Of a DNA stretch of 64,000 nucleotides, positions 1 to 8,100 are shown piece after piece. Under the pieces are notes generated by a model, which made no database searches, was not told the origin of the DNA, and saw nothing but the letters and a program-made list of their open reading frames with translations. The stretch comes from Argonema galeatum A003/A1 (GTDB lineage: Bacteria; Cyanobacteriota; Cyanobacteriia; Cyanobacteriales; Aerosakkonemataceae): NCBI RefSeq assembly GCF_023333595.1, contig NZ_JAIQZM010000024.1, positions 40,692 to 104,691 of the forward strand, given 5' to 3'. Each line of letters begins with the position of its first letter. Position 1 is the stretch's first letter. Both the position numbers and the translations under genes were made by a program.

Positions 1-143
1 CTGTCAACCATGCATTTCCGACTATTACACCAATCCTTAATTTCTCGCAGCCCATAGTTATAGGCAACGCGACAAACATCCATCCACTCTTTGAGTGACT
101 GCTCTTGAGTGATGTTGGGATAGATTCGATAGCGGTAATTCAT
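1..143 (-). CDS. tnpB: TnpB-like protein of an IS200/IS605-type element, N-terminal part (runs off the window)
   Basis: The reverse strand from 143 to the window edge is open and begins MNYRYRIYPNITQEQ, followed by VAYNYGLREIKDW. A short basic start with a YP-[ILN]-x-x-Q motif and a V-x-Y-N-[YF]-L/G segment is typical of the N-terminal helix-turn-helix domain of TnpB/OrfB (RNA-guided nucleases of IS200/IS605 and IS607 elements). Only 47 codons are visible, so the RuvC catalytic residues and zinc finger cannot be assessed. It lies directly downstream of a terminal hairpin region that has cut into the neighbouring VOC gene. A TATGTTAAAATAG-like -10 region sits just upstream of the start. Family assignment is fairly firm; activity is unknown. 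Confidence 0.75.
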   Translation of the reverse strand, partial: MNYRYRIYPNITQEQSLKEWMDVCRVAYNYGLREIKDWCNSRKCMVD

Positions 144-245
144 GGTTAGCATTCCACTATTTTAACATATTTAGTGGCAGATGCAATGCTAGTAAATATA
201 AAGCCGTCCTGGAAGGACGGGGTTTTAAACCCAATTTTTCGATAA
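144..245 (-). mobile_element. Probable left end of the IS200/IS605-type element upstream of tnpB
   Basis: The stretch between the tnpB start and recognisable VOC coding sequence holds a perfect hairpin at 204-220 (7-bp arms CCGTCCT/AGGACGG, 3-nt loop). Subterminal hairpins of this kind are the recognition structures of IS200/IS605 ends. The VOC reading frame passes through this segment, but its translation no longer resembles the family. The exact outer boundary (about 230-250) cannot be set without an uninterrupted relative. No tnpA is visible on this side. Confidence 0.55.
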
Positions 246-514
246 GCGACAGATTCATCGATATCATCAACTTCAAAAGATAAATGTCTCAGACCGCAAG
301 CTTCAGGGGTATTCGGTCGTTTAGGAGGGTTAGGAAATGAAAAAAGCTCAATTTGGTCGCCGTTACCGACTCTCAAGTCCAATTTGTACGAATTTCTTGC
401 GGATCTGAAAGTTTCTTCAATAATGGAAAATCCTAAAATTTCTACATAGAATTTTTTAGATTTTTCATAGTCAGAGCAAATGATAGCTATGTGATGGATT
501 CCTGTCGTTTTCAT
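146..514 (-). pseudogene. VOC/glyoxalase-like protein, 3' end replaced by IS sequence
   Basis: The first ~90 residues match a short VOC-superfamily metalloprotein (YaeR-like): start MKTTGIHHIAIICSDYEKSK, then LDLRVGNGDQIELFSFPNPP and EACGLRHLSFEVDDIDESV. Family members run about 126-130 aa and end with an FxxDPDGxxxELxE strand carrying the last metal ligand. Here the sequence after VAY changes to an unrelated tail (KTPSFQDGF...VKIVEC) encoded by the terminal hairpin region of the adjoining tnpB element, and the final strand and ligand are lost. I read it as an insertion-truncated gene. Its start overlaps the upstream ORF by 44 bp. The substrate of the intact enzyme is unknown. Confidence 0.7.
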
Positions 515-905
515 CCCTGTCTTGCCTGTAATCCCTACTCTCCATTTCGGATTTTTGCATGAATTGCTTCATTCCCTCAATACCAAGGGCTTTCGTCAGC
601 GCCTCTGTTCCCATTTGCCTAATCTGTGCTTGAGTCAGGTTGGTCACATCGATCATTTTTGTGAATTTAGGAGGAGCCGCATTTGAACTTTCAGCCTGTT
701 GTCGGCGACGCTCTTTGATTCTGCCAGCGATCTCCTCGAACGTGGGATTTCCCAGCAATTTATCTCTGTCTCGCGTGTAATCCCCACTACCCATCTCGAA
801 TTGCTGCATGAATCGCGCCATTCCCGCAGGGCCAAGAGCTTGACTGAGCGCGTCTATTCCCAGTAATCTAATGTCCTCTAGAGTCAGCTTACTCACGTCT
901 ATCAT
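471..905 (-). CDS. Small internally duplicated protein of unknown function
   Basis: This 144-aa ORF consists of two copies of one motif: MIDVSKLTLEDIRLLGIDAL with a following LGPAGMARFMQQFEMGSGDY (residues 1-83), then MIDVTNLTQAQIRQMGTEAL with LGIEGMKQFMQKSEMESRDY (84-144). The second copy lacks the C-terminal basic helix of the first (EEIAGRIKERRRQQ) and its end overlaps the start of the VOC gene by 44 bp, so it may be a decayed tandem duplication. Such short helical proteins with an LG-x-x-GM-x-x-F-[ML]-QQ core occur in cyanobacteria and may be antitoxin-like; that is inference. An ATG between the copies would also allow separate translation of copy two. Confidence 0.5.
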   Translation of the reverse strand: MIDVSKLTLEDIRLLGIDALSQALGPAGMARFMQQFEMGSGDYTRDRDKLLGNPTFEEIAGRIKERRRQQAESSNAAPPKFTKMIDVTNLTQAQIRQMGTEALTKALGIEGMKQFMQKSEMESRDYRQDRDENDRNPSHSYHLL

Positions 906-966
906 TTGTTACCGACTAGGGGAAGAAGTGTTTAGAATCAAGGGTTTCGGGAATTGAGAATGTCCT

Positions 967-982
967 AACCGCCTTGGCGGTT
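967..982. repeat. Short palindrome AACCGCC-TT-GGCGGTT
   Basis: A 7-bp inverted repeat around TT lies in the intergenic gap between the duplicated small gene and the PIN-like gene. It could be a weak terminator or a repeat remnant; no U-tract follows on either strand. Confidence 0.3.
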
Positions 983-1058
983 GCTATAAATTAAAAACGC
1001 CAATCTCTGTTCCTGGGAATTTTACCTTCGTGTATGAAATCCAAAATTTGAAATTATT

Positions 1059-1883
1059 TTATTTTTTGACAGGTTTTGGTTGCTGACCGGGTAAGGCAGG
1101 TAAACCCATTTGGTGCCAAAACCGATCGAAACTCGCAGGTTGAACAAAACGCCATGCTACTAAACCTGCTGCTGCAACCACAATCAACGCCACCGCACCG
1201 CCAATCAGACGAGACAGCAAACCACCTCCAGCGCCTCTTCTGCCAGATTGGGAAGGCGTGGCGCTAGAGGCTGATGCAGGCCCTGCCATCGTCGGTGCAG
1301 GACTTGTTGGAGCAGAACTCTGCCTATTTCCAGCAGCTTTTACTTGTCCGTTTCCCTGCACTCCCTCCGAACTGCTGAAGATTTGCAGTTGCTGAGTCAC
1401 AGCTGGCGGTCGCTGTTCGGTTCGCACCCACTGCAAAAGTGCTGCCGCCGTGATGCCGCAAAGATTGGGCGTACCCAAAGATGGAATCCGTTGCAGTATG
1501 GGCTGAGTATTAGATACGAAAACAACCAGATTATCGCTATTTTCTTGGGCGAAACCGTAGGTACATTGAGCAACCGCCACTACCAATCTGGCTTGTTTGC
1601 TCATGTTTGAACCGCCGGGTGGAGTGAAGGCGGGATGGGTTGCATGAGCATTAGTCAGTTGCCAACCGCTATTGGGGAAAAAGCGCAAAAACTCTCTAGC
1701 GGTTTTCTCCGCTTCAGGTTCTGGGGCGCGACCGGAGAGAAATTCAATCTCTTCATAGACCACTTGCGGTAGATAGCAGGCTCCTATGCGCGAGTACTCC
1801 TGCCATTCGCGGGTGCTTTTGCCCATCAAGGCGCTGTGGTCTAGAAGAACTAGAACGGGCGGTGGTGTAGGCATAACCGTCAC
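1059..1883 (-). CDS. PIN-like domain protein with a C-terminal transmembrane anchor
   Basis: The 274-aa protein starts with a PIN-type first strand and acidic residue (VLVLLDHSALM, D15), a second acidic cluster (VYEEIEFLSG, about residues 42-51), and a later VVFVSN strand (about 121-126), in the order expected for PIN-fold nucleases. A Ser/Pro/Ala-rich linker (about 165-215) leads to one hydrophobic helix (LIGGAVALIVVAAAGLVAW, about 226-245) and a short tail. This architecture suggests a membrane-tethered PIN-like protein. It lies downstream of the M50 protease on the same strand, separated by an AT-rich heptamer repeat. Nuclease activity is inferred only from fold-like signatures; all four catalytic acids were not confirmed. 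Confidence 0.6.
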   Translation of the reverse strand: MTVMPTPPPVLVLLDHSALMGKSTREWQEYSRIGACYLPQVVYEEIEFLSGRAPEPEAEKTAREFLRFFPNSGWQLTNAHATHPAFTPPGGSNMSKQARLVVAVAQCTYGFAQENSDNLVVFVSNTQPILQRIPSLGTPNLCGITAAALLQWVRTEQRPPAVTQQLQIFSSSEGVQGNGQVKAAGNRQSSAPTSPAPTMAGPASASSATPSQSGRRGAGGGLLSRLIGGAVALIVVAAAGLVAWRFVQPASFDRFWHQMGLPALPGQQPKPVKK

Positions 1884-1890
1884 TAAAGAA

Positions 1891-1962
1891 TTTTAGATTT
1901 GAGATTTGAGATTTTAGATTTTAGATTTGAAATCTGAAATTTTAAATCGGAAATCTAAAATC
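1891..1962. repeat. Short tandem repeat (TTTTAGA/AAATCT heptamers)
   Basis: Degenerate tandem copies of a heptamer of the type TTTTAGA, followed by the inverted form, fill the gap between the PIN-like and M50 genes. Similar heptamer arrays recur at 5121-5174, 16068-16140 and 41371-41500. They are the short tandemly repeated repetitive (STRR) type seen in filamentous cyanobacteria. Confidence 0.75.
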
Positions 1963-3487
1963 CATTATTAACTCCAATTCCCAGACGCCCTGCCAATCCC
2001 GGCGATAAAGGTATGAGAGTTGCTAGAGCGAGGAACAGAGCTAACAAAGCCAAGGCGGCTCGCGCATCATCGGGTTCGGTAATCTCATTTAGGCTGGGAC
2101 GCTCTAAATCCCTTTGTAGGAACACTATTACAATTGCCCAGTACATGGCAAGGGGATTTCCTAGAGATACAAGCGCCAGCAGGATTAAAGTTGCGATCGT
2201 CGTTCTGCCAGCCACTTTGCGTCCGTAGATAGCCATCACAATTCTACCGCCATCCAACTGTCCGGCTGGCATCAAGTTTAGCGCTGTAATTACCAATCCC
2301 AACCAACCAATGATTGTCAGCGGGTGAACATCCACCAAAGACTGTTGCAAGGCAGAACCCAGGACAACTCGCGCCAGGGTTCCCACCAGAATCGAGCCTT
2401 GGAAAAATTCAGCTGGAACTTGAAACAAACTACCTTGATGAGAAAGTAACAAGCCTCCAATCAGCATCAGTAGGGATACAATTCCACCAGCAGCTGGCCC
2501 TGCTAAAGAGATATCAAACAAGACGTTTCTGTTGAGCAGGAGAGATTCAAAGCGGGTGATCGCACCAAAGGAGCCTATTTGTAAAGTGGGTAGAAAATAA
2601 GGCAGACTTAAGCGGATTTGGTGACGCCTTGCTAGAAGCCAGTGACCGATTTCATGAGCTGCCAAAACAGCTAAGATTCCCAAAGCGATCGGCAGGGTTT
2701 CTGTATACCGACTGGGATTTTGGTATAAATCGAAGCCCAGCAGCATCCCAGAAGTGCTTAAACAGGTGGTAATTGTCACCACCATGAGGACGATCGCCAA
2801 GATTTTTTGGTTTAAACTGGCCGGTTTAGGGTCATTGCGGCTGGGTAATATTACAACTGTAGGCTTACCTTCTGGATTTTCGATCAAAAATAGCCGATAG
2901 CGATCGCCCAGTCGTTCCTGCAAAGCAGCTGACAACCGCGTATGGACTGCTTGAGCTTCTCCGCGCAGGTTGCCTTTGAAGACAGCGCCTTCCTGGTAGG
3001 GAATCGTTTCTGTGGCAAAGTAGGTATCGATGCCAAAAATCCCTTGAATCGTCTTGAGATCTTCTTGGGGAATCGGGATCATCTCCATTTTCAACTGCGC
3101 TAACTCAGGTTGTGCCGTTTCATTCGCTGTCTGGGCCCTTCGAGCTGTCTCTTCTGTGGGGCTTGCTTCGCGATCGACATTCGCCATCTTCGAGGCACGT
3201 TCTTGCCGGATGATATCGTTACCTGCCGATCGCAGTAGCCTACCCAGGTAGATATACAGCCCAGCCGAAACCACCAACATCAATATAATACTGACCAGGT
3301 TGAGGTAAATGCCTACGGCGAACAAGCCAAAAAACAACAGCCAGGGAGTCATCAGCGCCACCGACTGCAACCAGGCTAAGATTCCCAGTTTCCCAAAAGG
3401 CTTGGCACGGTACAATCCCCAGCCCAATATACCGAAAGTGGCTAGCAGAATTAGTGCTAATACAGAAGTCTCCGATCCAGTGAACAT
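1955..3487 (-). CDS. M50-family site-2 protease (EGY/S2P-like), membrane
   Basis: This is an integral membrane zinc metalloprotease of the site-2 protease class. The signature HEIGH (H278, E279, H282 counted from the ATG at 3487) lies in a hydrophobic helix, and the second ligand motif NLMPAGQLDGGR comes about 130 residues later, as in cyanobacterial and plastid EGY-type proteases. A soluble N-terminal region with an acidic helix precedes the membrane core. I chose the ATG at 3487 because two hydrophobic helices follow it at once; an in-frame GTG at 3544 would add 19 residues. Substrates are unknown; S2P enzymes usually cleave membrane-anchored regulators. The 3' end touches an STRR, with no operon partner. 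Confidence 0.88.
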   Translation of the reverse strand: MFTGSETSVLALILLATFGILGWGLYRAKPFGKLGILAWLQSVALMTPWLLFFGLFAVGIYLNLVSIILMLVVSAGLYIYLGRLLRSAGNDIIRQERASKMANVDREASPTEETARRAQTANETAQPELAQLKMEMIPIPQEDLKTIQGIFGIDTYFATETIPYQEGAVFKGNLRGEAQAVHTRLSAALQERLGDRYRLFLIENPEGKPTVVILPSRNDPKPASLNQKILAIVLMVVTITTCLSTSGMLLGFDLYQNPSRYTETLPIALGILAVLAAHEIGHWLLARRHQIRLSLPYFLPTLQIGSFGAITRFESLLLNRNVLFDISLAGPAAGGIVSLLMLIGGLLLSHQGSLFQVPAEFFQGSILVGTLARVVLGSALQQSLVDVHPLTIIGWLGLVITALNLMPAGQLDGGRIVMAIYGRKVAGRTTIATLILLALVSLGNPLAMYWAIVIVFLQRDLERPSLNEITEPDDARAALALLALFLALATLIPLSPGLAGRLGIGVNNGF

Positions 3488-3707
3488 TTCCAAACCTTTG
3501 CTAGTCAGACAAACCGCCCGATCGAGTGGGTGCGATCGCCGCACTCCTCATTTTGACACTCTCAGGTCTAAAGACACTTTAGGATGTGGAACTTTCTCTA
3601 TCATTCTCAACAGAGCCATAACGGCAGTGAAACGTCTAGAAGATTTTTTGTTCCGCTTCTAGACAGTAGGAATGACAGTGCTAAGGCTATGGTGGACAAT
3701 GCCCACT

Positions 3708-4625
3708 CTACTGTTTTTGAGAGCTTTGTACGGCTTGTCTGAGATTGCCTTGATTTTCGGTAAGGAGACTTTCTGCTTCTTCCTTGTCTAAATCCGTCCA
3801 GTGCATCAGCAGAGCTAGTTTTACCGATCGCCCACTTTGTTCTAACAAATACCCGGCTGCTTCGCGACTGAGATCGGTAAGATCTTGGAGAATACGCAAA
3901 GCGCGATCGCGTAGCTTAGTATTCGTAACCGCTACATCCACCATGCGATTGCCGTAGACTTTGCCCAACTTTACCATCACGCCGGTAGATATGATGTTCA
4001 AAGCCATCTTGGTCACCGTCCCAGCTTTGAGCCGCGTGGAACCTGCTAAAATTTCCGGGCCAACTACCAGGCGAATATCGATATCGGCATTAGTGCTAAC
4101 TTGTTCGGCTGGTACGCAAGCCATGAAAATAGTGGTAGCGCCCCTAGCTTGAGCCGCCTGCAAAGCGCCTTGAACAAAAGGAGTCGTTCCTCCCGCAGTA
4201 ATTCCCACTACCACATCTAGTTGGGTGATATGTCGCTGAGCGATCGCACTTGCGCCATCCTCGGCTAGGTCTTCCAAATCCTCCGAACTGCGGATTAAAG
4301 CACCAGCACCACCCGCTATAATCCCCTGTACCAGTTCCGGCGGACTGCAAAACGTGGGCGGACACTCGGCTGCATCCAAGACCCCCAGACGCCCGCTAGT
4401 ACCCGCTCCTACATAAAACAGGCGTCCCCCTTGACGTAATGACTCGGCTGCGATATCGATTGTCTTAGCCAACTCAAAGCGGGCTTGAGCGATCGCGGCA
4501 ATAGTTTGGGCATCTTCGCGGTTGAACAGTTCCACCAACTCCAGGGAACTTAGCTGGTCTAAATTATGACTGTTGGGATTAATCTGTTCGGTGAGAAGAT
4601 GACCGCGTTCCTCAAGGTTTTTCAT
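3708..4625 (-). CDS. murQ: N-acetylmuramic acid 6-phosphate etherase
   Basis: MurQ splits the lactyl ether of MurNAc-6-phosphate to GlcNAc-6-phosphate and D-lactate in peptidoglycan recycling in the cytoplasm. The 305-aa protein has the family length and landmarks: ERGHLLTEQINPNS near the N-terminus, the SIS-domain phosphosugar loop GAGTSGRLG (about 73-81), AECPPTF, and GITAGGTTPF. The C-terminal helical UBA-like region is present. It begins 4 bp inside the end of the upstream DUF3110 gene (ATGA overlap), so the two are translationally coupled. No murP or anmK is adjacent. Confidence 0.95.
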   Translation of the reverse strand: MKNLEERGHLLTEQINPNSHNLDQLSSLELVELFNREDAQTIAAIAQARFELAKTIDIAAESLRQGGRLFYVGAGTSGRLGVLDAAECPPTFCSPPELVQGIIAGGAGALIRSSEDLEDLAEDGASAIAQRHITQLDVVVGITAGGTTPFVQGALQAAQARGATTIFMACVPAEQVSTNADIDIRLVVGPEILAGSTRLKAGTVTKMALNIISTGVMVKLGKVYGNRMVDVAVTNTKLRDRALRILQDLTDLSREAAGYLLEQSGRSVKLALLMHWTDLDKEEAESLLTENQGNLRQAVQSSQKQ

Positions 4626-4996
4626 AGTAGTCCTTCTAACTGGCGGCGAATGCGATCGAGTTCAGTTTCGGCGAGGTCAGCTTTAGTCTCCTCCGGTTGC
4701 CAATCGGTTTTTTCTAAATTCGTTTCCGGTGGAGCTAATAATAAACGATCGGATGTTCCTTCGGGAACAAAACCTGCCGGGACAAACACCCACTCATAAT
4801 CAAGTTCTTGGATGTCCTCTTTCTCCATTCCCTCAACCGTCGGAACCATAAAATCTTGAGCTTCCAGCAGCAGCGCATAGCGAGTGGCGTCGTCCTCTGA
4901 CTCAAACATCAATACTACATTGCGATCGCCAATCTGAAGGCTGTGAATACCCTCATTTTCCTTCCGAACGTTATATAACAGTACAAACACACGCAT
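4622..4996 (-). CDS. DUF3110 family protein
   Basis: This short acidic cytoplasmic protein of the cyanobacterium/plastid family DUF3110 begins MRVFVLLYNVRKENEGIHSL. The family core is visible: a nucleotide-binding-like start, then VVLMFESEDDATRYALLLEA and a VPTVE segment. I prefer the start at 4996 (MRVF), the family's usual beginning, over an ATG three codons upstream. It overlaps murQ by 4 bp. The function of DUF3110 is not established; coupling to murQ is the only contextual hint. Confidence 0.8.
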   Translation of the reverse strand: MRVFVLLYNVRKENEGIHSLQIGDRNVVLMFESEDDATRYALLLEAQDFMVPTVEGMEKEDIQELDYEWVFVPAGFVPEGTSDRLLLAPPETNLEKTDWQPEETKADLAETELDRIRRQLEGLL

Positions 4997-5053
4997 GAGA
5001 GCCACTTTATTTCGATCGTCGTTATTTATTTTATTAGGGACTAGGGGCTATAA

Positions 5054-5174
5054 AAGTCAAAAGTCACTCATTCAAAAGTCAAAAAGGGCAGAGGGGCAGA
5101 GGGGCAGGTGAGATTTACCAATCCAAAATCTAAAATCCAAAATCTAAAATCTAAAATCTAAAATCTAAAATCAA
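5054..5174. repeat. Stacked short tandem repeats upstream of tamB
   Basis: Three different short repeats sit together: AAAAGTC heptamers (about 5054-5085), GAGGGGCA octamers (about 5085-5107) and AAAATCT heptamers (5121-5174). They fill most of the space between DUF3110 and the TamB-like gene, which leaves little room for its promoter. Confidence 0.75.
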
Positions 5175-5177
5175 GAG

Positions 5178-8100
5178 ATGACGAACACCCCCAATCCAAA
5201 TAACGAACCTCAGTCTAGTGCGAACCGCCGGATATGGCTGTTGTGGTTGAGCCGCACCGGATTTGCCTTTGGCGCGATCTTAGTAGTTGGCATAGCGGCT
5301 GGGGCGTGGTGGGCTTGGATGTTTGTCCAAAAACAGTTAGCCCCATTAGTCGAGAAAAATCTCAGTCAGAGTCTGAAACGACCAGTTTTACTGGGCAAAG
5401 TGGAACGTTTTTCGCTCAATGGACTGCGGTTTGGCGCGTCACAAATACCGGCGACGCCTACAGATCCAGACCGGGCCTCGGTGGGGGCGATCGATGTGGG
5501 GTTTAATATACCCCAGATGCTCCTCAACCGCACTTTACAGTTAGATCTTACCCTCGTCAATCCAGATGTTTATATCGAACAAGACAATAACAATCGCTGG
5601 ATTGCAGGCCAAATTAGCGTAGCGTCAGGCAGCGGGCCAATCAAAACCGAAGTGCGATCGGTCCGGGTGAATAACGCTAAAGTCCTTTTGGTGCCCAATC
5701 CAAAACCTGCTAATCCCAGAGTCCCGGTAGGTATTGCTCAACTGAATGGTAACGCCGAATTTGTAGATAAAGGTCAGCGCATTCGGTTCGATATGGGCGG
5801 ACAACTAGCTACCGGAGGGGATTTTAAGGTTTCAGGCGAACATCTGCCTCCCAGCCAGCAGACGAACTTGCAGCTGCAAGGTCAAAATCTTTTAATTACC
5901 GACCTCGATCGATTAGTCAAACTTCCGCTTAATTTGAGTGCAGGTCGGGTGGATGGCAACTTGACCGTCAGATATAACCCAGCACAGCCAATCTTTTTGC
6001 TGGGGATGGCACGCCTGAACGATGTTACCGCTCGATTCCCACAACTGCCAGCACCATTTAGCAATACTAATGGAGTACTAAACTTCAGCGGTCAGGAAAT
6101 TAAGCTGGACAATGTAGCAACAAGGTTGGGTCAGATTCCGCTGCAAGCTAATGGTACTTTCCATACCCAAAATGGCTATGACATTTCCGCGCAAGTTCCG
6201 AATATACCATTAGGGAACATTACTCAGACTCTCAACCTGAAAACACCAGTACCGATAAGCGCGGAGGTGCGATCGCAAGTAAGGTTGACAGGGCCAACTA
6301 AAGCGCCCGTTCTCTTAGGTGAATTTACTACCACTAAGCCAGCCCTAGTTGATAAACTGCAATTCTCCTCAATAAGCGGTCGTTTTGCCTTTGCACCGGC
6401 GACAAATGAATTTGCGATCGCAAACTTGCAAGCCAAACCTACTGTTGGCGGTCAAATTACCGGCAAAGGCAACGTTAAACTCGGTCAAGGCGGCGGGATG
6501 GTATTCGATGCCGAAGTTCAGAACGTGCCAGGAGATGCGATCGCTCAACAGTACGGTGTAACTCTATCTCCATCTATAAAAATTGGCAATGTTTCAGCAA
6601 AGGCACAAGTATTCGGCCCTCTAAACGATATTCGGGTAGCGGCACGTTGGCAAGCTCCACAAGCTACTTATCCCGCAGCTGGAGAAGTGATTATAGCTAA
6701 GGGTCAGACGGTCTTACGCGATGCCACTTTCAAAGTTGCGACCAACACCCTGAAAGCAGCTGCTCGGATTGCCGACGGTCGCTGGGAAGCCCTTGTAGAA
6801 GGTTCCCAACTGCCAGTCAAGGATATTTTGGCACTGCTGCCAGAAAGTATCCCGGCACAGGAACAGAGGAGAAATTCCCAATCCCCAGTCCCAAATCCCC
6901 AGTCCCAAATCCCCACTCCGATACAGCAAGGGGTAGTTAGCGGTAGGGCAAAGCTTTCGGGAAGTTTAGCTTCATTTAAAATTGCAGATATTCAAGCGAT
7001 CGCAGAAGGAAGCCTGCAAGTTGCTGGAGGCACTGTCCAATTGCGCCAAGGTTTATTGGAAAAAGGTCGCTGGCAAGCATTAGTGGGTGCTACTGGTGTC
7101 CAATTAGGACGTTTTGAACAAGTGCCAACCCAGTTGCAGCGATCGACTTTGAGCAACGGTCAGTTTAAATTAACTGGAAACATTGAATCATTTCAACTTG
7201 CAGACATTCAAGCGATCGGTCAAGGAAGCCTGAATCTTGCTGGTGGGACTGTGCAAATTGTCCGAGGTGGACTTCAGAATGGTGCGTGGGATGCGATCGT
7301 CAAAGCTACAGGCGTCAATCTAGGACAATTGGCACAAGTACCAGCGCAAGTCCAAGGGCCGTTTAGCGGTCAATTCCGCGTAGGAGGAAACCTAAACTCA
7401 AGCGAATTGGGAACAATTCAAGCCGTCGGACAAGGAAATCTGGGGTTTGCTGGTGGCAATCTGCAAATTCGGGAATTACAGTTGAATCAGGGTAATTGGC
7501 GAGCGAATATTGCCGCTTCTGGCGTGCAGTTGGGGCGTTTGGCACAAGTACCAACCCAGTTGCAGAGTTCTGTTTTTAACGGACAAGTGGTATTAGCAGG
7601 AAACCTGGATTCCCTTAAAGCGCCGACCGATAAATCTAAATCACCATTATCGCAAATTCAAGCTATTGCCAAAGGAAATCTGCAAGTTGCTGGTGGGAAT
7701 GTCCGAATTCGTCAAGCGCAGCTAAATGAAGGTAATTTTCAAGCTGATGTCGTTGCGTCTGGCGTACAACTCAATCGTTTTCCACAAGTACCACCACAAT
7801 TACAAAGTTCTTTTAGCGGTGAACTGCAATTAGCAGCAAACTTAGATACGCTTACAGCAGAATCAAATAAATCACCTTTATCCCAAATTCAAGCAAGAGG
7901 TCAAGGAAATCTGCAAGTTGCTGGTGGGAATGTCCGAATTCGTCAAGCACAGCTAAATGAAGGTAATTTTCAAGCCGATGTCGTTGCGTCTGGCGTACAA
8001 CTCAATCGTTTCCCACAAGTACCACCACAATTACAAAGTTCTTTTAGCGGTGAACTGCAATTAGCAGCAAACTTGGATACGCTTACAGCAGATTCTAATA

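Noticed and set aside
3309..3662. 117-codon plus-strand frame at the start of the M50 gene
   Set aside because: It overlaps the conserved protease N-terminus and has no ribosome site.
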